Source: Bryobacterales bacterium
GTDB taxonomy: Bacteria > Acidobacteriota > Terriglobia > Bryobacterales > Bryobacteraceae
Reading direction: 5' to 3'
Assembly (NCBI GenBank): GCA_003132865.1
Contig: PKYZ01000383.1
Span: 33,943-52,239, forward strand
Length of the DNA stretch: 18,297 nucleotides
Shown: in pieces, positions 1-7,568 of the stretch
Position numbering within the stretch: the first letter of the stretch is position 1
How the letters are laid out: every line of letters begins with the position of its first letter
The notes under the pieces: model-generated
What the model was told of the DNA's origin: nothing
Seen by the model: the letters and a program-made list of their open reading frames with translations, nothing else
Databases searched by the model: none
Translations under genes and position numbers: made by a program

Positions 1-856
1 ATTCGTCGAACCGCGATCGCACGCGCAGTTGAAACCGGCCGGTTAAAGGCTGCCCTTCTTTCAGGCCATGGATCACCAGACTACTCTTCCGCCCGACGCC
101 GATCACCTCCGCCACCGGACCGGCTTCGTTAGTGGTGAAGCTGAATTCCAAGGGATTCTCGCCTCCCACCGGCTTGGCGCGCACTTTGGGCACGCCCAGC
201 GACCGCGCAAAACCCGCCACGGCGTCTTCGAAATTGTCCATGTCGATCCCGCGGACGGTCGCATTGGGCGCAAAAACCAAGAGATAAAGAACCAGCTTGT
301 AATCCTTGAGCGGGAAGAAGTACATGCGTTGCGCGGCGCTGTCCTCGCGGAACATCTCGCCATAGAATGCCCGCGTGTTGACTTCGTCGCCCCCGTTGCC
401 AGCCGGATCGTTGACGTTATCGGTGAGGACCCAAGCCAGCGTGATACCACCATGCGTGTCATTCGCATACTCGGCTTGCGCCTTTCGCATCGTCGCAACC
501 AAGTCGGTATCCTCATGCGTGATCGGCAAACCGTTTTCCAGCATGTTCCGGAGATTGGAATAATTCACTGCGCCAGAAAACTCTGGGCGGCACTTCACCG
601 TGAAGGTGTAAACACTCAACGGCTGGCCTTCGCGAAACATCGCCGGGGACGCGAACATGTGGTCCGCCAGATAGTGCCGCGCGGGCGATCCGGCACCGCC
701 CAGAGTCTTGGTCATACTGCCGGACACATCGAAGAAGAGTACCTGATTGAAGGGGGTGTCGTTGATGGTGGAGTGGGGCTGGGCGAGGAGGGTCCCTATC
801 GTTGCTGTTGCCAGCAACGCCGACGTAATCCGGAAATTACGTTTCGCCAGGATCAC
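1..856 (-). CDS. Exported VWA-domain protein, C-terminus cut by window edge
   Basis: Read on the minus strand, an open frame starts at GTG 856-854 and runs off the window after 285 codons. A GGAG Shine-Dalgarno lies six bases before the GTG, and an in-frame TGA two codons upstream (862-860) fixes the start. Residues 1-25 look like a signal peptide: basic start (AKR), hydrophobic run, then LLAQP. From about residue 37 comes a von Willebrand factor A fold. FFDVSGSM at 41-48 supplies the MIDAS DxSxS residues (D43, S45, S47), T117 in HEDTD is a candidate MIDAS threonine, and LTDN at 144-147 gives D146. MIDAS VWA domains bind a divalent metal and usually mediate protein-protein contacts. The gene follows the zinc-ribbon propeller gene by 23 bases and is probably cotranscribed. 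The partner is unknown, and the missing C-terminus could hold a membrane anchor. Confidence 0.85.
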   Translation of the reverse strand, partial: MILAKRNFRITSALLATATIGTLLAQPHSTINDTPFNQVLFFDVSGSMTKTLGGAGSPARHYLADHMFASPAMFREGQPLSVYTFTVKCRPEFSGAVNYSNLRNMLENGLPITHEDTDLVATMRKAQAEYANDTHGGITLAWVLTDNVNDPAGNGGDEVNTRAFYGEMFREDSAAQRMYFFPLKDYKLVLYLLVFAPNATVRGIDMDNFEDAVAGFARSLGVPKVRAKPVGGENPLEFSFTTNEAGPVAEVIGVGRKSSLVIHGLKEGQPLTGRFQLRVRSRFDE

Positions 857-879
857 GGATCACTCCAAACCAATTGCTA

Positions 880-2196
880 TCACGTGGTATGCACCTTTAA
901 AGCGCTTACATACCCATGCAGAGAACATGTGTAAATGATTCTTCCGGCAAACGCCGGGGGAGCCAGATTGACATCCTCCGTCAGCAGGAATTGGTGAAAC
1001 CTCAAGAAAGTCCCTTTGAAGTCACACAGATACAGCACGCTGCGATTCTGGCCCACGCCGAAAGCGCAGTCTCCGGCCAGCACGGGGGAACTGCTCATCC
1101 CTCCCATGCTTGGATCCGCCCGCCAGATTAACTGGCCGCCCAGGGAGAGTTTAGTCATCCCGCGTCCATGTGATACGAGGACACCGCGCGGAGACGTCGC
1201 AAAGCCCTTGACGCCCAGAAGCGTCAGTTCCGAAACACGCGCCGGCGTGAAGCCATCCCCGGTATCGGTACGGCAGGCGCAGAGCGCGCCCTCTTCGTCG
1301 AAGAAATATAAGGTAGAGTCCAGCCAGGCGGGCGCCACATCGGTACGCACGGGATTGGCCACGGGTTCGGAAGCAGTCAATGCGCCGGAATCGCCCGAAA
1401 TCCGATAGACTCGATGGTCCGCGGCAATCACGTAAGCGTTACCGTCTTCGTCCGCAGCTGGCGCGGACGCCGCCGCGGGAATCGCCGCTGGTGTCGGCCA
1501 ACGTTCTTCGCCGGTTTCGATATCCAGGCAATGAATCACGCTGCCTTCCGCACCGCTTATGCATGCCAGGATTGAGCCCGTTTCCGCATCCTGCCCCGCT
1601 AGGCGGTTAAGCGGGTACTGAATCGGCCCCGCCTTCAAGGTCTTGCGCCAGCGTTCGGCGAGCCGGAAGCGGCCCGCGGTCCAGTTTTGGAAAGCGCCTA
1701 AGAGGTCGTATGCCACTACCCGGTTCCCGGCTCCGGCCAACAGCGTCCGGCCCGCCACGAGCGCAAAGCAGTCGCCCTCGCCCAGCCGCACGTCCGTCAA
1801 CCGCTCGCCGGTAAAGCGGTTGAGCATATAGAAAGCTCCCTTGCGCGAGCACACGATGAACAGGCCATGGTCGAGGATCGGGGGCGCCACCACCTCTTCG
1901 CCCAAGCTCACCTCCGGCCACAGCCTTTCAAACTGGCTGGACGGCGGAACCGAGTCGAAATCCAGCGGTGCTGGTGCGAATGCACTGAATGCCGGGTCGT
2001 GGCGATAGATGGGCCATTCCGGATTGCCCTTCAGTGGTCTGCCGCAAACACGGCAAAACCGAGCCAGCGCGCGATTGCGCCCCCCGCAAACGTAGCATGG
2101 TGCTACCAAGCGACCGCAGACGGGGCAGCTATCGGAAGCCGTGCTGGAACCTGTCGCAGGCCCCCCATCACACCCAGGATAGGGACAACTCATCAT
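880..2196 (-). CDS. Zinc-ribbon protein with PQQ-like beta-propeller repeats
   Basis: A 438-residue protein. The first 55 residues hold eight cysteines in four pairs (C4/C9, C24/C27, C34/C37, C48/C51), consistent with two zinc ribbons. From about residue 90 the sequence is a run of short beta-strand repeats of the PQQ/WD-like type: GLFIVCSRKGAFYMLNRFTG, SVIHCLDIETGEERW, NAYVIAADHRVYRISGDSGA, TLYFFDEEGALCACRTDTGD. Such repeats usually fold as a propeller and bind proteins or ligands; nothing indicates a quinoprotein dehydrogenase. There is no signal peptide, so it is probably cytoplasmic. Two adjacent ATG codons (2196 and 2193) are possible starts, with only a weak GGA ribosome site upstream. 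It is the first gene before the VWA gene and is divergent from the kinase operon. The specific role is not recognised. Confidence 0.85.
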   Translation of the reverse strand: MMSCPYPGCDGGPATGSSTASDSCPVCGRLVAPCYVCGGRNRALARFCRVCGRPLKGNPEWPIYRHDPAFSAFAPAPLDFDSVPPSSQFERLWPEVSLGEEVVAPPILDHGLFIVCSRKGAFYMLNRFTGERLTDVRLGEGDCFALVAGRTLLAGAGNRVVAYDLLGAFQNWTAGRFRLAERWRKTLKAGPIQYPLNRLAGQDAETGSILACISGAEGSVIHCLDIETGEERWPTPAAIPAAASAPAADEDGNAYVIAADHRVYRISGDSGALTASEPVANPVRTDVAPAWLDSTLYFFDEEGALCACRTDTGDGFTPARVSELTLLGVKGFATSPRGVLVSHGRGMTKLSLGGQLIWRADPSMGGMSSSPVLAGDCAFGVGQNRSVLYLCDFKGTFLRFHQFLLTEDVNLAPPAFAGRIIYTCSLHGYVSALKVHTT

Positions 2197-2697
2197 TGTA
2201 AATCCGCGCCGATGCGTCTACTGAAGCTCCTGTCTTTGTATGACGCGAACACCGGCACCGTTACTGCCTGTACGTCAGGACTATTGTAGTGCGATATTTA
2301 TCACAAAGATGCCTCAAATGGAAGAAAAGGCTCTGTTTCGCAGTTTTTCTTTGGATTCGGGCTTGGGTCGTCCTGCGAATCCCCCAAAATCGGCTACAGA
2401 AGTATCAAAATGGGGACACTGGGACTTGCTAATCTGGGCAACGCCACCATTGTCTAGTATTTCAATGGGCATGGTAGTCCTAGGCCATGGCGAAATTAAA
2501 GAGAATCGTCGATTTGGGGTTTGGCACACCTGGATGAGCATTCTACCGGCTAAAATGTCCATGGTACCGGCCGCAATACTCCGAGTGCGATGCTGCTGCG
2601 GCCAGATCAACCAATCTGATGGGTTATTGCTGTGAGGCTTCGAAGCCGGTGAGCAGAGGGCTGCGGGAATTTCGCTAATTCCATATCAGCGCCACCC
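2197..2697. other. Divergent intergenic region, AT-richer, no convincing gene
   Basis: This 501-base stretch separates the minus-strand propeller/VWA pair from the plus-strand kinase operon and must contain promoters for both. By eye, about 2281-2640 is near 50% GC, clearly lower than the flanking genes. Open frames exist on both strands (a 98-codon minus frame at 2314-2610 and a 131-codon plus frame at 2240-2635). Neither has a good ribosome site, recognisable domain or neighbour-like codon use. No confident -35/-10 pair was found. Confidence 0.5.
2666..2682. promoter_or_regulatory. Perfect dyad GGAATT-N5-AATTCC upstream of kinase 1
   Basis: Two perfect 6-base arms separated by 5 bases end 15 bases before the ATG of the first kinase gene. 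The position suits an operator, or a small hairpin in the leader. No strong Shine-Dalgarno is visible between the dyad and the ATG. The assignment is by position and symmetry only. Confidence 0.3.
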
Positions 2698-4419
2698 ATG
2701 CCGAACGATATTCAATTGCGGGCCTACGAACTGTTTCTAGAGGCCCTGAAGCAGTCCGATGGCGAAAGGGAAAGTTTCATTGCGGCCGCGGCGGAAACAG
2801 ACGCCAGAATCGCCGTACAGGCCGCTAAGTTATTGAAGGATTATCAGTCTACGGGTGAGCTTGACCTGAGTCCTCCCTTCCAACTTCACTATTCGGACCG
2901 TGTGAGCACTCATTCCGGCGGCTGGCTCGTGGATCGGCAACTCGGTCTTGGTGGATTCGGAAGCGTTTACCATGCACTGCGGCTAGGTCCAGGAGGAGAA
3001 GAGGAGGCTGCAATCAAGTTCTTGGACATAGCCCCCTTCGCAGTACCGCGGTTCCACCGCGAACGCCAGACCCTGGCCGATCTGAATCATGAGGGCATCT
3101 GCAAATTTATTGACGGAGGCACTGCCGAAGACGGAACCCCTTACATGGTGATGGAATACGTTTCCGGCCTTCCCATCACGCGCTACTGCGATCACAGCCG
3201 GATGACGATTACCGAACGGCTGAAGTTGTTTTTGAAACTCTGCCACGCTGTGGAATACGCTCACGAGCGGCGCGTGTTGCATCGGGACCTGAAGCCGGCC
3301 AATATTCTGGTGACGGCCGCGGGTGCGGTACGCGTTTTGGACTTCGGAGTAGCCAAGCTGCTCGATCCGCAAAGCCCCGCCGGCCGGCTCACCAAGCCAG
3401 GCGAAGCCCCTTGGACAAAGGCCTACGCCAGTCCGGAACAAGTAGAGGGCGGCGACTTGAGTTTCGCCACGGACGTCTACGCCCTCGGCGTGCTGCTGTA
3501 CGAGTTAGTAACCGGCGAGCTTCCCTTTTCCGAGTTTGCGCTCAGCGGACCCGATTGGGTGCTGACGATCACCCAGCGGGAGCCGCTGCCGCCGAGTCAG
3601 GCTCTTTTGATACACGAACCAAGTCCAGGAGCCGGCTCGTCTCAGCATTTCCCGGAGACCGCGGCGGCCTTGCGCGGGGAGGCCCCGAGCAAGCTCAGGC
3701 GGGTCTTGGCGGGCAACCTGGACGCCGTAGTCCTGAAGGCGCTCAGCAAGGACCCGCGCCGGCGGTATCCGCGCGTGGACCGGCTGCGGCTAGACATTGA
3801 GTTTTTCCTGGAAGGGCTACCGGTAATTGCGCGGCGCAGCAGCCTGTGGGAGCGCGCTAGGAACTGGATCTCCAGGCATCGTTTTGCCGCCGCCATCGGT
3901 GCCGCGTGGACGCTTTGGATGGCCGTGGTGCTCAACATCGGCTTGGTGCGGGACATTCAATATGGCGCCGAGCTGCGCAAGCAGGAGGACGCCATGCAGC
4001 GTTTGCGCTACCTGGCGGAAACCGGGCTGCCAAACATCGAGAATGCCATGCCGGCCGGGCCGAAAGCCCGGGAAGAGCGGGTACTGGCGGCGCAGATCCA
4101 CACCCGTTTATTGGAGGGGATCGAAACGTTGCCGGCCTACACGCTGACCAAGCTGGATAGCAGCCTGGCCTCGTCCGCGATCCAATGCGGCCACCTGTGG
4201 AAGGAATTGGGAGACCTCCGGGCCGCGCTGGCGGTGACGGCTTCAGTGCTGCCGCGCGTCGAAAGGTGGTATGCGTTCGACCGGCAGGATCGCCACTGGC
4301 GGGAGCTGTATGCGAACGTCCTCCGCCAGCGAATGGAGATTCACACTCTGCTCCAACAAGACGACAAGGCCGCCGCCGAGGCCAGGCGCCTCGTGGAGAT
4401 CGAAGCGGGATGGCATTGA
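2698..4419 (+). CDS. Membrane-anchored Hanks-type Ser/Thr protein kinase (kinase 1)
   Basis: A 573-residue protein kinase with all expected catalytic landmarks: glycine loop GLGGFG at 83-88, ATP-binding lysine K107 (AAIK), candidate helix-C glutamate E122, catalytic loop HRDLKPAN at 195-202 with D197 and N202, metal-binding DFG at 215-217, and SPEQ in place of APE at 245-248. Residues 1-60 form a short helical module often seen in front of acidobacterial kinases. One membrane span lies at about 397-417. It is followed by a 155-residue helical tail, probably TPR-like, which would be on the outer side of the membrane. It phosphorylates Ser/Thr on unknown proteins. It is first in an operon with a second kinase (1-base gap) and an RDD protein, so these probably act together. 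No strong ribosome site precedes the ATG. Confidence 0.93.
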   Translation: MPNDIQLRAYELFLEALKQSDGERESFIAAAAETDARIAVQAAKLLKDYQSTGELDLSPPFQLHYSDRVSTHSGGWLVDRQLGLGGFGSVYHALRLGPGGEEEAAIKFLDIAPFAVPRFHRERQTLADLNHEGICKFIDGGTAEDGTPYMVMEYVSGLPITRYCDHSRMTITERLKLFLKLCHAVEYAHERRVLHRDLKPANILVTAAGAVRVLDFGVAKLLDPQSPAGRLTKPGEAPWTKAYASPEQVEGGDLSFATDVYALGVLLYELVTGELPFSEFALSGPDWVLTITQREPLPPSQALLIHEPSPGAGSSQHFPETAAALRGEAPSKLRRVLAGNLDAVVLKALSKDPRRRYPRVDRLRLDIEFFLEGLPVIARRSSLWERARNWISRHRFAAAIGAAWTLWMAVVLNIGLVRDIQYGAELRKQEDAMQRLRYLAETGLPNIENAMPAGPKAREERVLAAQIHTRLLEGIETLPAYTLTKLDSSLASSAIQCGHLWKELGDLRAALAVTASVLPRVERWYAFDRQDRHWRELYANVLRQRMEIHTLLQQDDKAAAEARRLVEIEAGWH

Positions 4420-4420
4420 T

Positions 4421-5749
4421 ATGGAAACCAGCAGAGTTGGCGAGATCTTGGGAGTGTGGCGGCTGGGCCAGCTTTTGGGTTCCGGTGGCATGGGCGACAT
4501 CTACTTGGCGGAAAGAATCGACGGCGTGGTCAGGCAAAGGGCGGCGATCAAGATCTTGCGCGCGCAATATAAGGGCGACATCCAGGACGAAGCCGGGACG
4601 CTCCAACGGCTGAACCATCCGAATATCGTTAGGTACTTTGATAGCGGCCTGGCCGAGGACGGGCATCGCTACCTGGCGATGGAGTATGTCGAAGGCAAGC
4701 CGATCACTGAATATGCCGACCAAAAGGGATTGTCGGTCCACGGCCGCCTGGAGCTTTTCCTGGAAGCATGCGCCGCTATCGAGCATTCACATCATCACTT
4801 GGTGGTGCATTTGGATCTCAAGCCCGCGAACATTCTAGTCGACAAGGATGGGTTCGTGAAGGTGATCGACTTTGGCATCGCGCGACGGATTGAGGGCCGG
4901 GAAGCGCCTGAGGCATCGGGCGCATTCTCCGGTCCCTACGCCAGCCCGGAACAGGTTCGGGAGGGCGGTCAGGTGGGCTATCCCGCCGATATATACGCAC
5001 TCGGCGCAGTGCTCTATGAGCTGCTATGCGAACACGAGCCCTTTGATCCGCTGCTGGCGGCCGGCGAGTTGGAAAGGCAAATCGTCGAGGAGATGCCCCG
5101 CCCGCCCTCGGTTGCATTGAGCCGCTCGAAACTGAAAGTGAGCGACGCTGGCAGACACTTTCGGTTGGAGGCCGATGCAATCGCCAAGATGCGTGGGGGT
5201 TGCCGGCTTTCGGAAGCGCGCAAGTTGATTTCGGGCGACCTGGATCGCATCTGTCTGTTCGCCTTGCGCAAAGAAGCCGCGCGCCGGTACAAATCGGTCG
5301 ACGACCTCCGGTCCGATCTGGAGGCGGTACTGGAAGGGCGCAAACCGGCCATCGCCCGGTCGGGGGACCCGATGTATTCGGCTCTGCGGGCGGCGCGCAG
5401 AAAACCGTTGGAGGTGCTGGCGACGCTCGCGGCGATTACCGCAGTAGCGACGGCGTTTATATTCTTCGCGACGTTCTCCGCCGGTATCAATGCCAGTCTC
5501 GAAAGCACACGCGAATTGAAGCACTTGGCCGAATCAAGTCTAAACGAGTTGCGCCAACAACTCCGTCCACAACTGGCGGCCGATTCCCCTTCAAGCGCCG
5601 CCTTGCAGGTCTTGGATAGCGTCGTGCAGACCGCCACACCGAACCCCAAGACGCAGACATTCTGGGACCGGATGCGCGACGATTTTGTGTTGCAGATCCG
5701 CCACATTACCGGGACAATGCATAAAGATGATCTGCGCAACGTGCCATAG
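4421..5749 (+). CDS. Membrane-anchored Ser/Thr kinase with non-RD catalytic loop (kinase 2)
   Basis: A 442-residue kinase starting one base after the stop of kinase 1 (TGA-T-ATG), which suggests translational coupling. The frame stays open further upstream, but those codons overlap the kinase 1 C-terminus and look like shadow, so ATG 4421 is chosen. Landmarks: GSGGMG at 20-25, lysine K44 (AAIK), candidate helix-C E57, catalytic loop HLDLKPAN at 130-137, DFG at 150-152, SPEQ at 175-178. The Arg of the canonical HRD is Leu131, while catalytic D132, K134 and N137 are kept. It is therefore probably active but not dependent on activation-loop phosphorylation in the usual RD manner. One membrane span lies at about 331-352. 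Only a short tail of about 90 residues follows, unlike the longer tail of kinase 1. Confidence 0.93.
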   Translation: METSRVGEILGVWRLGQLLGSGGMGDIYLAERIDGVVRQRAAIKILRAQYKGDIQDEAGTLQRLNHPNIVRYFDSGLAEDGHRYLAMEYVEGKPITEYADQKGLSVHGRLELFLEACAAIEHSHHHLVVHLDLKPANILVDKDGFVKVIDFGIARRIEGREAPEASGAFSGPYASPEQVREGGQVGYPADIYALGAVLYELLCEHEPFDPLLAAGELERQIVEEMPRPPSVALSRSKLKVSDAGRHFRLEADAIAKMRGGCRLSEARKLISGDLDRICLFALRKEAARRYKSVDDLRSDLEAVLEGRKPAIARSGDPMYSALRAARRKPLEVLATLAAITAVATAFIFFATFSAGINASLESTRELKHLAESSLNELRQQLRPQLAADSPSSAALQVLDSVVQTATPNPKTQTFWDRMRDDFVLQIRHITGTMHKDDLRNVP

Positions 5750-6890
5750 CGAGTTGCTCGACGGCGCCGCATTCTGCAATCGCTGCGGCGCTACGGTGCG
5801 GCGCGTGCGCGTCGGCGTGCGATACGCCGGATTCTGGCGCAGGGTGCTGGCCGTGGTTATCGACCTGATACTTCTGGCGCCGGCCATCGAGTTCGGGAAA
5901 GAGTTCTTCTATCAAACGGAATGGCGATGGGATGAGCGGGGGATGGGGGAAATCGCGGCTCCCAGCACCCCGGCCGAGAACTGGGAAACCGGCATGGCGA
6001 TGTGGAAGCAGATGGCCGCCCTTGGGACGCTAGTCTTTTTCGTGGCTATGCCCTATTACGCGCTGACCGAGAGTTCAGAACTGCAAGGCACGTTAGGGAA
6101 ACGCATTTTGCGTCTGAAGGTGACCGGCTTGAATGGCGAGAGAATCCGCTTTGGACGCGCGTTCGTGCGGTATTGGGCGCGCATGATCTCCGCCATGCCA
6201 TGGCAATTCGGATTCGTGATGGCCGCCTTTACTTCCAAGAAACAGGCTTTGCACGATATCTTGACGAAGACACTGGTCGTAAGGGCAGCCGAGGAAACGG
6301 AGCCGCCCCCCGCGCCGTCTGGCGCCGTCTGTCCGAAGTGCTTATGCGAGCTGCTGAGCGGTGCCGCGTTCTGCAATTGGTGCGGGTCAGCGGTCCAGCT
6401 CCCGCGGCCGGCTGCGCGATATGCGGGATTCGGACGCAGGGCGATGGCGCTCGTTCTGGATCTCGCGATCCTCATGCCGATCGTGGCGATCCTGCTAAAG
6501 AGTTTTCCGCCGGTGTCTCCGGAAGAGTTCAAAACGATGCAGCAACGGAATGGCGATCGCCTAACTGGCTCCGAACGCATCGACGTCAATTCCATGATCA
6601 CGGCACGATTTCTCTATCTCTGTGCGTTGGTCTTCAGCGTCTCCGGAGCGTACTCCGTGCTGTCTGAAAGTTCCGCGCTCCAGGGCACCTTGGGAAAGCG
6701 CGCGCTCGGCCTGAGGGTTACAGACTTGTACGGCCGGAGAATACGTTTCGGGCGGGCGGTGGTACGGTATCTCGCGCATATCCTTTCCACCTGGCTTTGG
6801 TTCGCCGGATTTATTATGGCCGCTTTCACTTCCAGGCGACAGGCACTACACGACATACTGGCCGGAACTCTGGTAGTGGAAGCCGGTTAG
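5727..6890 (+). CDS. Tandemly duplicated zinc-ribbon/RDD membrane protein
   Basis: A 387-residue protein made of two copies of one unit: zinc ribbon plus RDD membrane domain. Zinc ribbon 1 has C3/C6/C17/C20 and ribbon 2 has C192/C195/C206/C209, each with a GAAFCN core. RDD 1 (about 33-176) and RDD 2 (about 221-385) share RYAGF, TESS/SESS, LQGTLGKR, RIRFGRA and QALHDIL. RDD domains are multi-helix membrane modules; some members are linked to ion transport, but function is usually unknown. The ATG at 5727 is preferred because it begins MICATC directly at the zinc ribbon; a TTG at 5685 is less likely. It overlaps the kinase 2 end by 23 bases, so it belongs to the kinase operon and may be a substrate or effector. 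Its stop overlaps the convergent sigma-factor stop by 3-4 bases. Confidence 0.88.
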   Translation: MICATCHSELLDGAAFCNRCGATVRRVRVGVRYAGFWRRVLAVVIDLILLAPAIEFGKEFFYQTEWRWDERGMGEIAAPSTPAENWETGMAMWKQMAALGTLVFFVAMPYYALTESSELQGTLGKRILRLKVTGLNGERIRFGRAFVRYWARMISAMPWQFGFVMAAFTSKKQALHDILTKTLVVRAAEETEPPPAPSGAVCPKCLCELLSGAAFCNWCGSAVQLPRPAARYAGFGRRAMALVLDLAILMPIVAILLKSFPPVSPEEFKTMQQRNGDRLTGSERIDVNSMITARFLYLCALVFSVSGAYSVLSESSALQGTLGKRALGLRVTDLYGRRIRFGRAVVRYLAHILSTWLWFAGFIMAAFTSRRQALHDILAGTLVVEAG

Positions 6891-7489
6891 ACGCTGTCCT
6901 GCATGGCGGCCTTGACGAAAACCGTGGCGCGCTTCAGATTCCGGCGAAAGCTGGCGACTGACAATCCCAGGGCGCTGGCCGCCTCCTCGTTGGTCAATCC
7001 TGCGAAGAATCGCAATTCCAGTGCATTGGTTGCGTCGGGATCGCGTGCCGCGAGCTTGGTCAAGATTTCGTCCATGCCGATCACCTTGTCAAGCTTCACG
7101 GTCGCTTCCGGCGCCCAATTCTCCACCTTTTCGAACTGCACGCGCGCTTTGGGGCTGGGTTTGCCGTGCGTTATGGCGGCGCGGGCGTAGTCCACCAGGA
7201 TGTAGCGCATGCGGCGCGTGAGCATGTTAATGAGATCCTCCTCCGTTTGCGCCGCGCTGAAGACCTGGCCGCCGGCCTCCAGTATCTTCTCCATCACTCT
7301 CTGTACCAGTTCGGAACCGCTGGGGCCGAAGGTGTGGCCGGGCCGTTCGCCCATCATCAGCCAGCGCGCCCGCCGTTTCAGTTCCGGGTACACGAGGCCA
7401 ATCAATTCGTCGATGGCAGCGGCGTCGCCGCGGCGGGCGCCTTCGATCAGCGCGGTAGCCCGTGTTTGACCGGCGGTTTCGTGGTTCAT
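6887..7489 (-). CDS. ECF-type RNA polymerase sigma factor, TIGR02999-like
   Basis: A 200-residue sigma-70 family protein with an ideal ribosome site (GGAGG, five bases before ATG 7489). Region 2 covers about 18-105 and region 4 about 145-195, with the helix-turn-helix GLTNEEAASALGLSVASFRR at 164-183. At the position where classical ECF factors have DAED(L), this protein has GPSGSELVQ (55-63). This resembles the QPTALVHEA pattern of the TIGR02999/Sigma70_ECF group common in planctomycetes and acidobacteria. Loss of the acidic motif is known in ECF43-type factors (Vibrio EcfP), which are activated by Ser/Thr phosphorylation; S57 or S59 could play that part here, but this is inference. It is last in the minus-strand cluster and ends tail to tail with the kinase operon. 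No dedicated anti-sigma gene is adjacent. Confidence 0.9.
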   Translation of the reverse strand: MNHETAGQTRATALIEGARRGDAAAIDELIGLVYPELKRRARWLMMGERPGHTFGPSGSELVQRVMEKILEAGGQVFSAAQTEEDLINMLTRRMRYILVDYARAAITHGKPSPKARVQFEKVENWAPEATVKLDKVIGMDEILTKLAARDPDATNALELRFFAGLTNEEAASALGLSVASFRRNLKRATVFVKAAMQDSV

Positions 7490-7568
7490 GGAATCCTCCG
7501 CCTACAATAGCGGATTTCTGGGCGGTGGCTGCTCAGGATTTTAGTGGCCGACAGCGGCGGCGCGGTCC

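Noticed and set aside
68..934. 288-codon plus-strand open frame
   Set aside because: It is antisense to the VWA gene, whose minus-strand frame has a signal peptide, ribosome site and MIDAS motif; the plus translation has no domain character.
2515..2540. Possible sigma-54 promoter (TGGCAC ... GC)
   Set aside because: The GG-to-GC spacing is about 13 bases rather than the required 10, and no TTGC-type -12 element is present.
2240..2635. 131-codon plus-strand open frame in the divergent region
   Set aside because: No ribosome site, no domain, and codon use unlike neighbours; overlapping open frame on the other strand is equally unconvincing.
3932..4786. 284-codon minus-strand open frame over the kinase junction
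   Set aside because: It covers parts of both kinase genes antisense and is Pro/Arg/Ala-rich without motifs.
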